A stretch of 64,000 nucleotides of DNA from Plotosus lineatus (taxonomy: Eukaryota; Chordata; Actinopteri; Siluriformes; Plotosidae), in contig CM045746.1 of the NCBI GenBank assembly GCA_024760905.1, positions 11,959,466 to 12,023,465 on the forward strand, written 5' to 3'. Shown piece after piece: positions 1-10,899 of this stretch. Both the position numbers and the translations under genes were made by a program. The stretch's first letter is position 1, and each line of letters opens with the position of its first letter. The notes under the pieces were generated by a model. The model did no database searches. It was not told the DNA's origin and was given only the letters and a program-made list of their open reading frames with translations.

Positions 1-2340
1 GCAACAGAGGGGACGAGGAAGTGATCGGCTGGTTTGGTATCCAGGATAGGAACGCAGAAAGGACAGATGTTGGTAGATTTTGCAAAACGGATGAAAATGG
101 CTGTGGTAAATACTTTCTTCCAGAAGAGACAGCTGCATATGGTGACTTATAAAAGCGGAGGTAGGAGCACACAAGTAAACTACATCTTTAGCAGGCGATG
201 TAGTTTGAAGAAAGTCAGTGACTGCAAAGTAGTAGTGGGTGAGAGTGTTGCCAAACAGCACAGGATGGTGGTGTGCAGGATGATGCTGATGGTGAGGAAG
301 GTGATGAAGGCAAAGGCAGAGCAGAAGACAAAGTGTTGGAAGCTGAAAAAGGAAGGGTGTCGTGTTGTCTTCAAGGAGGAGTTGAAACAGGCTTTGGGTG
401 GTCAGGAAGTGCTTCCAGATGACTGGACAATGACAGCTAATGTGATCAGGGAGACAGGTAGGAGAATACTTGGTGTGTCATCTGGAAGGAGAGTAGATAA
501 GGAGACTTGGTGGTGGAATGAGGAAGTGCAGGAGTGTGTACAAAGGAAGAGATTAGCTAAGAAGAAGTGGGACATTGAGAGGACTGAAGAGAGTAAACAG
601 GAGTACAGGGAGACACAGCGTAAGGCGAAGGTAGTGGTGTCAAAGGCCAAACAGAGGGTGTATGATGACTTGTATGCTCGATTAGAAAGTAAAGAGGGAG
701 AAAATGATTTATACAGGTTGGCACAGCAGAGAAATAGAGATGGGAAGGACGTGCAGCAAGTTAGAGTGATTAAGGACAGAGAGGGAAATGCATTGACTGA
801 TGACAGAAGTATGCTGGGAAGATGGAAAGAGTACTTTGAAGCGCTGATGAATGAGGAAAATGAGAGAAAAAAGAGTAGAAGAGGTGACTGTTGAGGACCA
901 GGAAGTAGCAAAGATTAGTAAGGGTGAAGTGAGGAGGGCATTGAAGAGGATGAAGAATGGTAAGGCAGTTGGTCCTGATGACATACCGGTGGAGGTATGG
1001 AAGTGTCTAGGAGAGGTAGCAGTAGATTTCCTGACAAGAACATTCAACAAGGTCTTAGAGAGTGAGAGGATGCCAGAGGAATGGAGAAGAAGTGTGCTGG
1101 TGCCCATTTTTAAGAACAAGGGAGACGTGCAGAGTTGTGGCAACTACAGAGGGATAAAGTTGATGAGCCATACAATGAAGTTATGGGAAAGAATAGTGGA
1201 AGCAAGACTAAGGGCAGAGGTCAGCATTTGTGAACAACAGTTTGGTTTCATGCCAAGAAAGAGCACCACAGATGCAGTGTTTGCCTTGAGGATATTAATA
1301 GAGAAGTACAGAGAAGGTCAGACGGAGCTTCATTGTGCCTTTGTGGATCTGGAGAAAGCATATGACAGGGTGCCAAGAGAGGAATGTGGTATTGCATGAG
1401 GAAGTCTAGAGTGGCAGAAGTATGTTAGAGTGGTGCAGGACATGTATAAGAGATGTAAGACAGTGGTGAGGTGTGCTGTCGGTGTGACAGAAGACTTAAA
1501 GGTGGAGTTGAGACTGCATCAAGGGTCAGCTGTGAGCCCCTTCTTGTTTGCTATGGTGATGGGCAGGCTGACAGACGAGGTTAGACAATATTCCCCATGG
1601 ACTATGATGTTTGCAGATGACATTGTGATCTGTAGTGAGAACAGAGAACAAGTGCAGGAAAATCTAGAAAGGTGGAGGTATGCCCTGGAAAGGAGGGGAA
1701 TGAAGGTTAGCCTCAGTAAGACAGAATACATGTGTATGAAGGTCAAGGACCCAAGAGGAACGGTGAGGTTACAGGGAGCAGAGATAAGAAAGGTGGAGGA
1801 TTTTAAGTACTTAGGCTCAACAATCCAGAGAAGTGGAGAGTGTGGAAAAGAGGTGAAAAAGCGTGTGCAGGCAGGTTGGAATGGTTCGAGAAAAGTGTCC
1901 GGTGTGATGTGTAATAGGTGGGTATCGGCAAGAATGAAAGGAAAAGTGTACAAGACGGTGTTGAAGCCAGTGATGTTGTATGGTTTAGAAACAGTGGCCC
2001 TGGGGAAAAGACAGGAGGCAGAGCTGGAGGTAGTAGAGATGAAAATGTTGAGGTTCTCTTTGGAAGTAACGAGGATGTTTTGGAGACAGTCAGAGAGGCT
2101 AGACTAAGATGGTTTGGACATGTACAGAGGAGGGATAGTGAGTATATTGGTAGTAGGATGCTGAGGTTGGAACTACCAGGCAGAAGGCCTAGAGGAAGAC
2201 CAAAGAGATGATTCACGGATGTGGTGAAGGAGGACATGAAGGTAGTTGGTGTAAGAGAAGAAGATGCAGAGGATAGGATGAGATGGAGGCATATGATTCC
2301 CTGTGGCGACCCCTGAAAGGAAAAGCCGAAAGGAAAAGAA
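1..2340 (+). mobile_element. RTE-clade LINE, decayed, runs off the left window edge
   Basis: This is a non-LTR retrotransposon of the RTE type, whose endonuclease part resembles craniofacial development protein 2. It begins inside the endonuclease (the frame reads NRGDEEVIG, as in the copy at 36-39 kb) and continues through the reverse transcriptase to the 3' end (GAAAAGCCGAAAGGAAAAG near 2319-2337). The usual AAG-repeat tail is nearly absent. The 5' part lies outside the window. The orientation and 3' sequence match the RTE copies at 16.6, 22.9, 36.0, 50.8, 51.1 and 56.6 kb. Clade assignment is from motifs and recollection of the family. Confidence 0.9.
34..2210 (+). pseudogene. RTE endonuclease-reverse transcriptase reading frame, broken
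   Basis: The frame is split into pieces at about 34-894, 851-1399 and 1430-2107. The visible parts are the end of the endonuclease (STQVNYIFSRR), the linker, RT motifs [16 protein letters not shown] and FVDLEKAYDRVP, LHQGSAVSPFLF, the catalytic FADD in [12 protein letters not shown] near 1612, and the C-terminal RWFGHVQRRDSEYIGSRM. Comparison with the other copies shows a small deletion near 1384 and a 2 bp loss near 1415 that together restore frame. A TGA at about 2208 stands where relatives have CGA (Arg), a typical CpG decay. The copy cannot encode a working protein as it stands. Confidence 0.88.
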
Positions 2341-2341
2341 G

Positions 2342-3076
2342 ATTTGAATCTAATGTAAATAGAAAAAAACAAAAAAAACAATCTTCATATAGCAGCAGAC
2401 TGTGATGCCCTCACTAAACCCAGCAAACTGATTACATTTCACTTCATCCTGATGATAAAACACTCCAGTCATTAGGAAATAATTGCCGGCCATTGATTTA
2501 AAAAGTGCTTGGAGCTGTACATGGAATCCAGGCTTATCATGATTTTCATACCTGCTTCAGCCCGCTGAAAATTTTTGTTACGGGAGTCTTCCCCTCTATT
2601 TAAGTGGACCCATGACGGCTGTTTATAAAGTCAATAACGTAAGATATTTCAAATTGGGAAGCACTTCAAACACGGTTTAAAAAACAAAAACAAAACAAAA
2701 CCCCTAAAACACTCTGCTCATCTGGGGCTTCTTCATAGTGGCTCATTAAACATAGAGCAGACTTGTGAAAACACAGTCTGGTGAAATGGAATCACCTTGG
2801 TAACCTTACAAAATATCATCTATCTACACAATCTTTTGGCTTACATTATTCAGTTAGTGTTTAGGTTACTGTATCCTGCCACACAGCTTGAGTTATCATG
2901 CACTTCTGGCACTTATGGTCATTATTCCGTACAGTTATAATCTTATACTATTTTTAAATTGGGAATTAATGTTTTTTCATGTATAATGTGAACAGACTAT
3001 TAACTGTAAAAAAATAAAAATAAAATAAATTAAAAAGATTACTATGTGAATAAAGCTATTGCATTCATGATAATGC

Positions 3077-3123
<47 letters not shown>

Positions 3124-3530
3124 CAAGTGCTACGGTTGTAAGTAGTGATCCAGTTAGTACCATTTCAGATAATGATTATTATCCTAATTTGCCAAATGGA
3201 CAAAAAATATGTGATGTACACAGAATGGAGTTACATTTTAAAATCTAAATTCAACAATAGAGCCTCCATTTGTGTTAGTGTGAAAGCTATTCTCTCTGTT
3301 CTTCCATCTGACTCTTTTACAGTTGTAAGGACGGGGGTGTCTGAGGTTCATAAATTTACCATGTAATTTTGGCACAAATTCTGCTACAAGTGTCGCAGAC
3401 TTGAACTCAACTGTAAATTCAAGTGAAGTAAACACACAGTATAACAGAGTATTCTAAACAGGTGCTTAAATCATCTATTACAAACAAACCAAAATGTGTC
3501 GAGAAGCAGGAATTTATATATATATATATT
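2342..3530. other. AT-rich stretch with no gene seen
   Basis: No coding frame, element end or motif was recognised here, apart from an ATA/AAT trinucleotide run at about 3072-3120 and a short TA run near 3514-3529. The small open frames lack any family motif. Confidence 0.5.
3072..3120. repeat. (AAT)n microsatellite
   Basis: An uninterrupted run of the trinucleotide ATA/AAT is visible, about 16 units. It is a simple repeat with no coding meaning. Confidence 0.95.
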
Positions 3531-3815
3531 GGGGGCAGTGGTGAGTGGTGGCCTGGTAGTAAAAGGTGCTGTATCGTAATGTTGGGGGTTTGAGCCTCAC
3601 TCTCCACAAGGTTGTCACTGTCCCTCCAGTGCAGCTAACTGAGTTATCAAAGGTCAGCCATGTCCTCACTGTCTATGGTGAGAAGCACAATTTGTAAATG
3701 AACCATTGCTGACTTTCATCAAGATTCAGCTGCATAGCCGTCAGCATGTTTCTGCCCTGTTCTGGCCGGTGAGCTGTCCAGGAGGGATTCTGTCCTCGCT
3801 GAGAGAGAGCGGATA
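3531..3815 (+). mobile_element. tRNA-derived SINE (family 1, tail ii), diverged
   Basis: The head (GGCAGTGG, a degraded B box around GGGGTTTGAGCC) and the body (CACAAGGTTGTCACTGTCCC, GTGCAGCTAACT, ACTGTCTATGGTGAGA, CCATTGCTGACTTTC) match the SINE copies at 24.5, 42.1 and 61.6 kb. After GTTTCTGCCC it continues with GGTGAGCTGTCCAGG, which is the second tail type. It is more diverged than the other copies. Confidence 0.75.
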
Positions 3816-3989
3816 CATGCAAGGGCCAGTGATGCCAGAAGCGTGTCAACACACCTGTAACCAGTATATATATTTTTTGGTCCATATGTGGCCATATGAG
3901 AATATTGCTTACTATCATGGAGGCTCATCGATAAAAATACAAAAATAGTACTCAAAAGGTGTACCACAATATTTATTTCCTCATTTACA

Positions 3990-4110
3990 GCAGCTGAGCA
4001 GCACGGTGGTGTAGTGGTCTGTCTCACGGCAAGTAGGCCGCGGTTCCAGTCCCGAGCTCGGCAAAAGCGTTTCTGTGTGGTTTACATGTTCTCCCTGTGC
4101 TGGCATGGGG
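3990..4110 (+). mobile_element. tRNA-derived SINE (family 2) head fragment
   Basis: The segment GCACGGTGGTGTAGTGGT carries the A-box-like TGGTGTAGTGG, and CGGTTCCAGTCCC resembles a B box. It is followed by the family 2 body (TTTACATGTTCTCCCTGTGC). It stops abruptly where an opposite-strand piece of the same family begins. Confidence 0.7.
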
Positions 4111-4244
4111 ATCATATAATGGTTGTAGGGAGGCTGAAGCCCTTCTTCGCCAACTTAAGAGTTGGGGAAGTTAATTGAGAGAGTGAGTGAATTAATCTAA
4201 TATGCATGTCTTTGGCCTGTGGGAGGAAACCGGAGTACCTAGAC

Positions 4245-5026
4245 CAGTGGTTCTTAACCTTGTTGGCGGTACTGAACCCCACCAGTTTCATATGCTTATT
4301 CACCGAACCCTTCTTTAGTGAAAAATAAAATATGATTTTTTTTCAAATTCAAGACATAGGTATATGTTTTTACTGGGGCACCAAAATGAACCGTGCATTA
4401 ACATCACTGTGTTCAAAGAAAAAACCAATACAATGCATTAACTCCCCCCATCACAACTACTTACATTTTTATGTGAGGTGTGCATCTGAGTGCGAGCGTG
4501 CGCGTGCGTCTGTATGTGTGTGTATTTGTTTTATTTCCATCTTATGCATTATTTTTGAATGGTTAATCGCTATTATAAGCATTTATAGTATTGAATATGT
4601 ATTTATTGATATTATATGTACACATACATGTACATATACGTCAGTCAGCACAGGGTTGATCCTACTTTGCAACTCATGCAGATAGGACGCCGACTAATAT
4701 CACGTTCCGTTATATATGTGAATCCATGTTGTACATATTCGTCCGACCACTTTCTATTTTACTCAACATAGTATGGATTAAAACAATAAGAAAGAAATCA
4801 CACGACGTACCATCACAACAGTCACAATTCGAATACCGAGCGCACCAAATTTCCTGCAGCACAGATTGGCCAAGCAATTTAGCGTGATCACCTGCAGCCA
4901 GTTGATGGACAAGCGGGGCGTGTCATCATGAATATGAGTCAGGCGTGTGTCTTGACCGCTGCCGAACCCCTGAGACTGACTTACCGAACCCATAGGGTTC
5001 AATCGAACCCAGGTTAGGAACCAATG
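4245..5026. mobile_element. hAT-type non-autonomous element with 8 bp target duplication
   Basis: The ends are CAGTGGTTCTTAACC and GGTTAGGAACCAATG, inverted copies of each other and typical of Charlie-like hAT elements. The 8 bp flanks are ACCTAGAC (4237-4244) and ACCTAGAG (5027-5034), a duplication with one mismatch. It carries no transposase frame. A piece of MITE family A (about 4445-4663) lies inside it. Confidence 0.85.
4445..4663 (+). mobile_element. MITE family A fragment
   Basis: The run from CATCACAACTACTTACATTT through TTGAATATGTATTTATTGAT and ACATACGTCAG-like sequence to GGTTGATCCTACTTTGC matches the middle and right part of the MITE at 53477-53939, in the opposite orientation. 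Both terminal repeats are missing here. Confidence 0.75.
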
Positions 5027-5384
5027 ACCTAGAGGAAACCCAAGCAGAGAGAACATGAAAACTCCACCCGGAATGTTGGACCTTCCTGCTGTGAAGAGGT
5101 GCATGCAGACAACTCTGACCAAGCTACAAATTCAAGTTTATTAAAGTGTACGTACCTATAAACATGGGTTATTGTGGACCAGCACTGTTCACCAACAGTT
5201 CCTCTACAAAGTGCCAAATGCTTATGCACCTGTGAAGCTGGAACTACACATCTGTGGATTAAAGGCAACAGTTATATTGTGCAACCCGAGCCCTCAGCTC
5301 ATGTGGGTACAGTTTATCAACTGCACAACACAGAGAAAATAATGCGATGGTAAATGAGTGGTACGACACCATACATAAATGCTT

Positions 5385-5705
5385 TTCCTACTTTCACAGG
5401 TCTAGCTTCAGCAAGAAGGTCCTGGGCTCAAGGTGTTTCTGTGTAGAGTTTGCATGTTCTCACTGTGCTTGCCTGGGTTTCTTCCAGATACTCCAGTCCA
5501 CCCCCCCCACACACACACACAGTTCAAAAGACATACACATTAGGCTATGTGGCTGTTCTAAATTGCATAGGTGTGGGTCTATGTGTGAATGGTTGTGTGT
5601 CTGTTGGCCCTGTGATGGTTTAGCAAGCTGTTCAGGTTATCCCTTCCTTGTCAGGCTTCAGCTTTCCCGCAACCCTTACAGGAATAAGCATTTCGACAAG
5701 TGAGT
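5385..5705 (+). mobile_element. SINE family 2, diverged
   Basis: The body matches other family 2 copies: AGCAAGAAGGTCCTGGGCTC, GTTTGCATGTTCTCACTGTG, then AAGACATACACATTAGGCTA, and the tail GGAATAAGCATTTCGACAAG followed by GTGAGTGATGA. The A box is poorly preserved. Confidence 0.75.
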
Positions 5706-5904
5706 GATGACTTACTGCGAATGGGACAACCAGAAACATTTTGAACAACTATTTCCAGATGCCTGATCCATATGATGTTTTTTATGTGCTCCTGAGAATA
5801 AAAGATGGTTTAATGAGGTAATTATATTTCATTATAATTCATTGCATTTTATTTTTTATTTACTATATAGAGGATTCTAGCTTTTTAGAAATTGGTGCTG
5901 TGTG

Positions 5905-6210
5905 TTAGAGGGTGATAAGCTCGGTCATCTGGACGGAACTTGGAGTAGAATTGTTGCCAATTGTATGGCTCACGCATCTAATTAGAATGGCTTCTTGAAT
6001 GCCTCCCATGTGTTTTGTTGTGGTCTGTTCAACCAGTAAGGGAACCCAAGTTTGAACACAAAACAGTGGAACAATGTCTCTCGGCTGGTCTCAGAATGAC
6101 TTGGTGTTCCCCAAGAAGAGTTGGAGGAAGTGGCTAGCGAGAGGAACATCTGGACCTTACTGTTTAGACTGCTGTCCCCACAACCCAACCCTGAATTAGG
6201 CAGAAGAAGA
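5905..6210 (+). mobile_element. LINE 3' end, C-terminal fragment on the plus strand
   Basis: A frame through about 6068-6195 reads NVSRLVSE, a stop, then LGVPQEELEEVASERN and LLSPQPNP. This is the C-terminal end of the fish LINE family whose middle lies on the minus strand at 6264-10519. An AGAAGAAGAAGAAG run follows near 6200-6217. Family membership is from recollection of the consensus C-terminus. The fragment covers the part missing from the minus-strand copy and faces it tail to tail. Confidence 0.65.
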
Positions 6211-6744
6211 AGAAGAAGTCGTCAATGAAGATGATAGTCATGATAGTGTTGTATTTTGTTCCCTCATGACAGACACAACTTTTTTGCAGTAGAGGCTGCA
6301 GTAATCCACCTGTCTATCTTCCGTTCTATCCTTACCACACTCATGAACAAGACCCAGAGATACTTGGACTCCTCCATTTGAGGCAGGACCTCATTCCAGA
6401 CCCGGAGGGTGCATTCCATCCTTTTCCAGCTTAGAAACATGGCATCGGACTTGGAGGTGCTGATTCTCATCCTGGCCACTTTGCACTCGACTGCAAATCG
6501 CTCCAATGAGAGCTGGAGGTCCCAGCTTGATGAAGCCAAAAGGACAACATCATCCGCAAAAAGCAGAGGCGAGATCCAATGGCCACCAAACCAGAACCCC
6601 TTGACACCTCGGCTGTGCCTAGAAATTCTGTCCATAAAAATTATGAACCGAATCTGTCACAAATGATAGCCTTGGCAGGCTACAACTCACTGAAAATTAA
6701 TTTGACCTGTTGTTACCAATGCCAAAATTCTGGCTTCAGTGATA

Positions 6745-8294
6745 CTGGTCCTTCTCAAAAAATTAGCATATTGTGATAAAGTTCATTAATTTCTGGAATG
6801 TATTGATAAACATTAGACTTTCATTACACACAACGGAAGTACTGTAGTTGAAGCCTTTTATTGTTTTAATATTTATAATATAATTTTGGCAAAAAAGTAA
6901 AGAAAAACCAAAAACCCCTATCTAAAAAAATTAGCATATTTCATCCGACCAATAAAAAAAGTGCTTTTAATAAAAAAAAAGTCCACCTTCAAATAATTAT
7001 GTTCAGTTATGCACTCAATACTTGGTCGGGAATCCTTTTGCAGAAATGACTGCTTCAATGCGGCGTGGCATGGAGGCAATCAGCCTGTGGCACTGCTGAG
7101 GTGTTACGGAGGCCCAGGATGCTTCGATAGCAGCCTTAAGCTCATCCACAGTGTTGGGTCTGGTGTCTCTCAACTTTCTCTTCACAATATCCCACAGATT
7201 CTCTATGGGGTTCAGGTCAGGAGAGTTGGCAGGCCAATTGAGCACAGTAATACCATGGTCAATAAACCATTTAGCAGTGGTTTTGGCACTGTGAGCAGAT
7301 GCCAGGTCGTGCTGAAAAATGAAATTTTCATCTCCATAAATCTTTTCATCAGATGGAAGCATGAAGTGCTCCAAAATCTCCTGACAGCTAGCAGCATTGA
7401 CCCTGCCCTTGATAAAACACAGTGGACCAACACCAGCAGCTGACATGGCACCCCAGACCATCACTGACTGTGGGTACTTGACACTGGACTTTAGGCATTT
7501 TGGCATTTCCTTCTCCCCAGTCTTCCTCCAGACTCTGGCTCCTTGATTTCCAAATGACATGAAAAATTTGCTTTCATCCGAAAAAAGTACTTTCTTCTGC
7601 CGCCATTTCTGGTTCAAAAGTGGCTTGACCTGGGGAATGCGGCACCTGTAGCCCATTTCCTGCACACGCCTGTGCACGGTGGATCTGGATGTTTCTACTC
7701 CAGACTCAGTCCACTGCTTCCACAGGTCCCCCAAGGTCTGGAATAGGCCCTTCTCCACAATCTTCCACAGGGTCCGGTCACCTCTTCTGGTTGTGCAGCG
7801 TTTTCTTCCACACGTTTTTCTTCCCACAGACGTCCCACTGAGGTGCCTTGATACAGCACTCTGGGAACAGCCTATTCAGAGATTTCATTCTGTGTCTTAC
7901 CCCTCTTGCTTGAGGGTGTCAATGATGACCTTCTGGACAGCAGTCAGGTCGGCAGTCATTGCCATGATTGCAGTTTTGAGTAATGAACCAGGCTGGGAGT
8001 TTTTAAAAGCCTCAGGAATCTTTTGCAGGTGTTTAGAGTTAATTGGTTGATTCAGATAATTAGGTTAATAGCTCGTTTAGAGTACCTTTTCATGATATGC
8101 TAATTTTTTGAGATAGGAATTTTTGGTTTTCATGAGCTGTATGCCAAAATCATCAGTATTAAAACAATAAAAGACCTGAAATATTTCAGTTGGTGTGCAA
8201 TGAATCTAAAATATATGAAAGTTTCATTTTTATCAGTACATTACAGAAAATAATTAACTTTATCACAATATGCTAATTTTTTTAGAAGGACCTG
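6745..8294 (-). mobile_element. Tc1-like DNA transposon, nearly complete, TA target site
   Basis: The element is bounded by TA at 6743-6744 and 8295-8296. The ends are CTGGTCCTTCTC on the left and the complement of CAGGTCCTTCT on the right. Both are followed by AAAAAATTAGCATATTGTGA, and a second internal copy of AAAAATTAGCATAT occurs near 6927 and 8093. Its 1550 bp length is normal for Tc1. It carries one transposase gene, on the minus strand. It sits inside the LINE at 6264-10519. Confidence 0.95.
7015..7965 (-). pseudogene. Tc1-like transposase, one frameshift
   Basis: This is a DDE transposase of the Tc1 family, which would cut and paste the element at TA sites. The frame 7015-7827 holds most of the protein: RVWRKTGEKE, then VKYPQSVMVWGAMS, the catalytic Asp in FSDESKF, the second Asp in FQHDLASAHSA, and the Glu in NSPDLNPIENLW. 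It ends AKGFPTKY. The start is probably the ATG at 7963-7965 (MAMTADLTAVQK). A loss of about 4 nt near 7883 puts the N-terminal helix-turn-helix region out of frame with the rest. The catalytic triad is intact, so the copy is fairly young. Confidence 0.92.
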
Positions 8295-8412
8295 TACAGT
8301 GATTGAATGGCATGTATCAAAAAATCCGAAATGCCATACTCTCAGAGCACACCCCACAAGATAACCCAAGGGACACGTCGAAAGCCTTCTCCAAATACAC
8401 AAAACACATGTA

Positions 8413-9767
8413 CAGCATTCCGCCATAAGTATTCAGAAAAACAACATGGCATCAGCAGTGTGACGATTCGCATCAGTAAATTCAAGAAATAAAATCAGTT
8501 TGCAGGTAAGGTTAAACGACAAAAACTCACCTTAATACTTGGTAATATGTCCCTTAGAAGTAATTACACGCATTATTCTCCTTGGAATTCTCCTGTAAAG
8601 CCCACAAATGTAGTCAACTGACATATCCTCCCACACTCATCTGATTTCACGCTCAAGGTCCCCAACATTGGAAATGTTATTTGAGGTTTTATGAAATTCT
8701 TTTTTAATTTCCACCACACATTCTCAATGATATTCAGAGCGGGACTTTGTGCAGGCCAGTTCATAGTTTTTAAGTTATTGTCCCTGGGGAAATGTTGAAC
8801 CAGACGGGCCCTGTGCACAGGCGCATTGTCATCTTGAAATATATAGTCATTATTTGGGAAATGAAGCACTATGACAGGCCATATATTGTCTTCAAGAATG
8901 TCTATGTACTTCTGGGAGTTGATATTTCCTTCAACAACAGTAAGTGTCCCCACACCGTTGTAAGTAATGCATCCCTAAATCATAAGTCCGAACTTCCGAC
9001 GTGATGGCGGACATATACAATCTTCGACCCATTCTTCGCCGACTCATCTCCAAACTCTAACTCGGCTGTCAAGACCCACAACCACTGTACATTCATCACT
9101 AAAAAAATCACACGATTCCAGTAGCTGTCAACTGATTTCACCCTGTTCCCTTGACACCAAGCAACACGATTTTTCCTGTTCACCTCATGGATCCTGATAT
9201 TTTTCCTCACAGACCGTTAACGAAATCCCAGAGAATGCAATTTTCTCTCAACAGTCCTCTTAGAGAAATTTCTGTCTCTGTTATTGTTGAAAAGTTGGTT
9301 ATCTCTGATAATGATTGACGACGATGCTCTCGGACACACTTAGAAAGTCATCTGCTGTAATGAGCCTTGAACAAATGAGGACATCCACTTCTTGGCATGT
9401 TTTAAGAATTTTCCCGTTCAAAATATCTATCTAAGAAACTAGAAATAGTGCTAGATGGTAATCCGACAATGCTCACTATTTCAGACTGTTTCACTCCACC
9501 TTCAAATAGTTTGATGATCCCTTCTTTGTCGCACTGTGATAATTCTTTCGATCTCTCACCCAGGTTGTTTACGGTCTAAATTTAGCAGAAGCAGACGACC
9601 GATGACGTCATGCATTTTGGCACGTGATCGTCATGTGATCAGTTGGACGCTGTCAAATTTTCAAGTCAATCTATCCCGTATCAAATGTACTGCGCACAAA
9701 ATCATAGCAGTTTTATTGAACTGCATTTTTCCATTAAACGGTTTTTCCGAATGCTGTATGAATGCTG
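8413..9767 (-). mobile_element. second Tc1/mariner element, TA target site, more decayed
   Basis: The element is flanked by TA at 8411-8412 and 9768-9769. The ends are CAGCATTCCGCC on the left and the complement of CAGCATTCATACAGCATTC on the right. The LINE sequence ACACATG-TA before it continues as TA-GATAGATTGGGC after it. It is 1355 bp long, with one decayed transposase on the minus strand. Confidence 0.88.
8532..9570 (-). pseudogene. Tc1/mariner transposase remnant (DD34E-like)
   Basis: The N-terminal helix-turn-helix is readable as QCDKEGIIKLFEGG and VSIVGLPSSTIS near 9440-9540. The middle includes RKNIRIHEVNRKNR, with FSDECTV-like sequence in a shifted frame. The end shows the catalytic Asp in IFQDDNAPVHRARL and the Glu in SPALNIIENVWWKLKK (8573-8953). 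The last codons read ITSKGHITKY in another frame, echoing the TKY end of the neighbouring Tc1. Several frameshifts and stops, including TAA at about 9218, make it non-functional. Confidence 0.85.
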
Positions 9768-10899
9768 TAGATAGATTGGGCAAATTCCCATGCCCCCTAC
9801 AGTATCCTGTAGAGCGTATAGAGTTGGTCGAGTGTGCCACGGTCAGGACAAAAACCGTATTGTTCCTCCTGGATCCGAGTTTCCACTATTGGCCTAAGAT
9901 TGGGGGTTCAAACACCCTCACCAAACTTCTCCCACGCCAGATATTTTGCATGGACGATAGCTCAGGCTGCAGCACGTTTGGCCTGCCAGTACCTGTCTAC
10001 TGCCTCGGGAGTTCCACAGGCCAATAAATCCCAATAGACCTGCTTTTTCAGCTGGACGGCCCCCTTCACTGCAGGTGTGTACTACCAGGTTCGGGGGTTA
10101 ATGCCAGGCACCGATGACCTTCTGTCCATTGCTATGGGCTGCCGACTCAGCAATGGAGACACGAAACATGGCCCATTCAGATTCCATACCACCTGCCTGC
10201 TTCAGGACGTGATTGTAACTCTGCTGGAGGTGGGAGTTAAAGGCGCCGCTGACAGGAGGCTCCACCAAATGTTCCCAGGAAACCCTAACTACACGTTTGT
10301 GTCTGCCATATATGGAAGGCGGCCTCCCACACCATCGGCGCCAGCTCACCACCAGGTGGTGATCGGTTGACAGCTCAGCTTCTCTCTTCACCCAGGTGTC
10401 CAGAACATGCGGCCGCAAGTCTGGGGACACGACTACAAAGAAAATCATTGAACTGCGACACAGGGAGTCCTGGTGCCGAGTGTACTTATGTTTGAACATG
10501 GTGTTCATGATAGATATTCAATGCTATAAATGCTTATGATAACAATTAAACATTAAAAAATAACATGAAATGTAAATAAAATATAAATACAGACGCTCCC
10601 CAACTTACCAACATTCATTTTGCAAACATCCTGAGACCGAGGTCAAAAGTGAAAGTGAAATGAAATTGAAGAACAAGTAGAAATAGAAATGGAATAAAAT
10701 CTATAGTAAGATATATCATAAATATAAGTATGAAATATGATTAAACATTATCCTGAGGTACACTTAGGCTCCCGCAAAGGGGCGTGGCTGACACGTGCTT
10801 TACACAGGAGGTACAAAGAGAAGCAGAACCGATATATTTCTGAACTCGTGCCAAAAGTTTCAAAGAAAAAACAAATTGACTCCAGGGAATAATAAAGTT

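Larger units (their letters stand above)
4125..5105 (-). mobile_element. SINE family 2, split by a hAT MITE
   Basis: The left part ends GGGAGGAAACCGGAGTACCT near 4240 and the right part resumes CCTAGAGGAAACCCAAGC near 5029, which is continuous in other copies of the family. The 4245-5026 hAT element therefore inserted into this SINE. The right end shows the usual TTCCTGCTGTGAAG region, the reverse complement of the SINE head. Confidence 0.78.
6264..10519 (-). mobile_element. LINE (EEP endonuclease type), split by two Tc1/mariner insertions
   Basis: Three LINE blocks are in order on the minus strand: about 9770-10519 (endonuclease to start of RT), 8297-8412 (middle of RT) and 6264-6742 (RT core with FADDVVLLAS). 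They become continuous when the elements at 6745-8294 and 8413-9767 are removed at their TA sites. Protein pieces include DLRPHVLDTWVKREAELST and STDHHLVVSWRRW in the first block and RISRHSRGVKGFW, ISPLLFADDVVLLAS in the last. About 1.3 kb of LINE remains. It is disabled by both insertions and many substitutions. Confidence 0.82.

Noticed and set aside
6264..6635. Twin-priming inversion to explain the opposite-strand LINE halves at 5.9-10.5 kb
   Set aside because: Twin priming would put the inverted 5' part before the 3' part and its tail. Here the 3' ends face each other, so this order does not fit.
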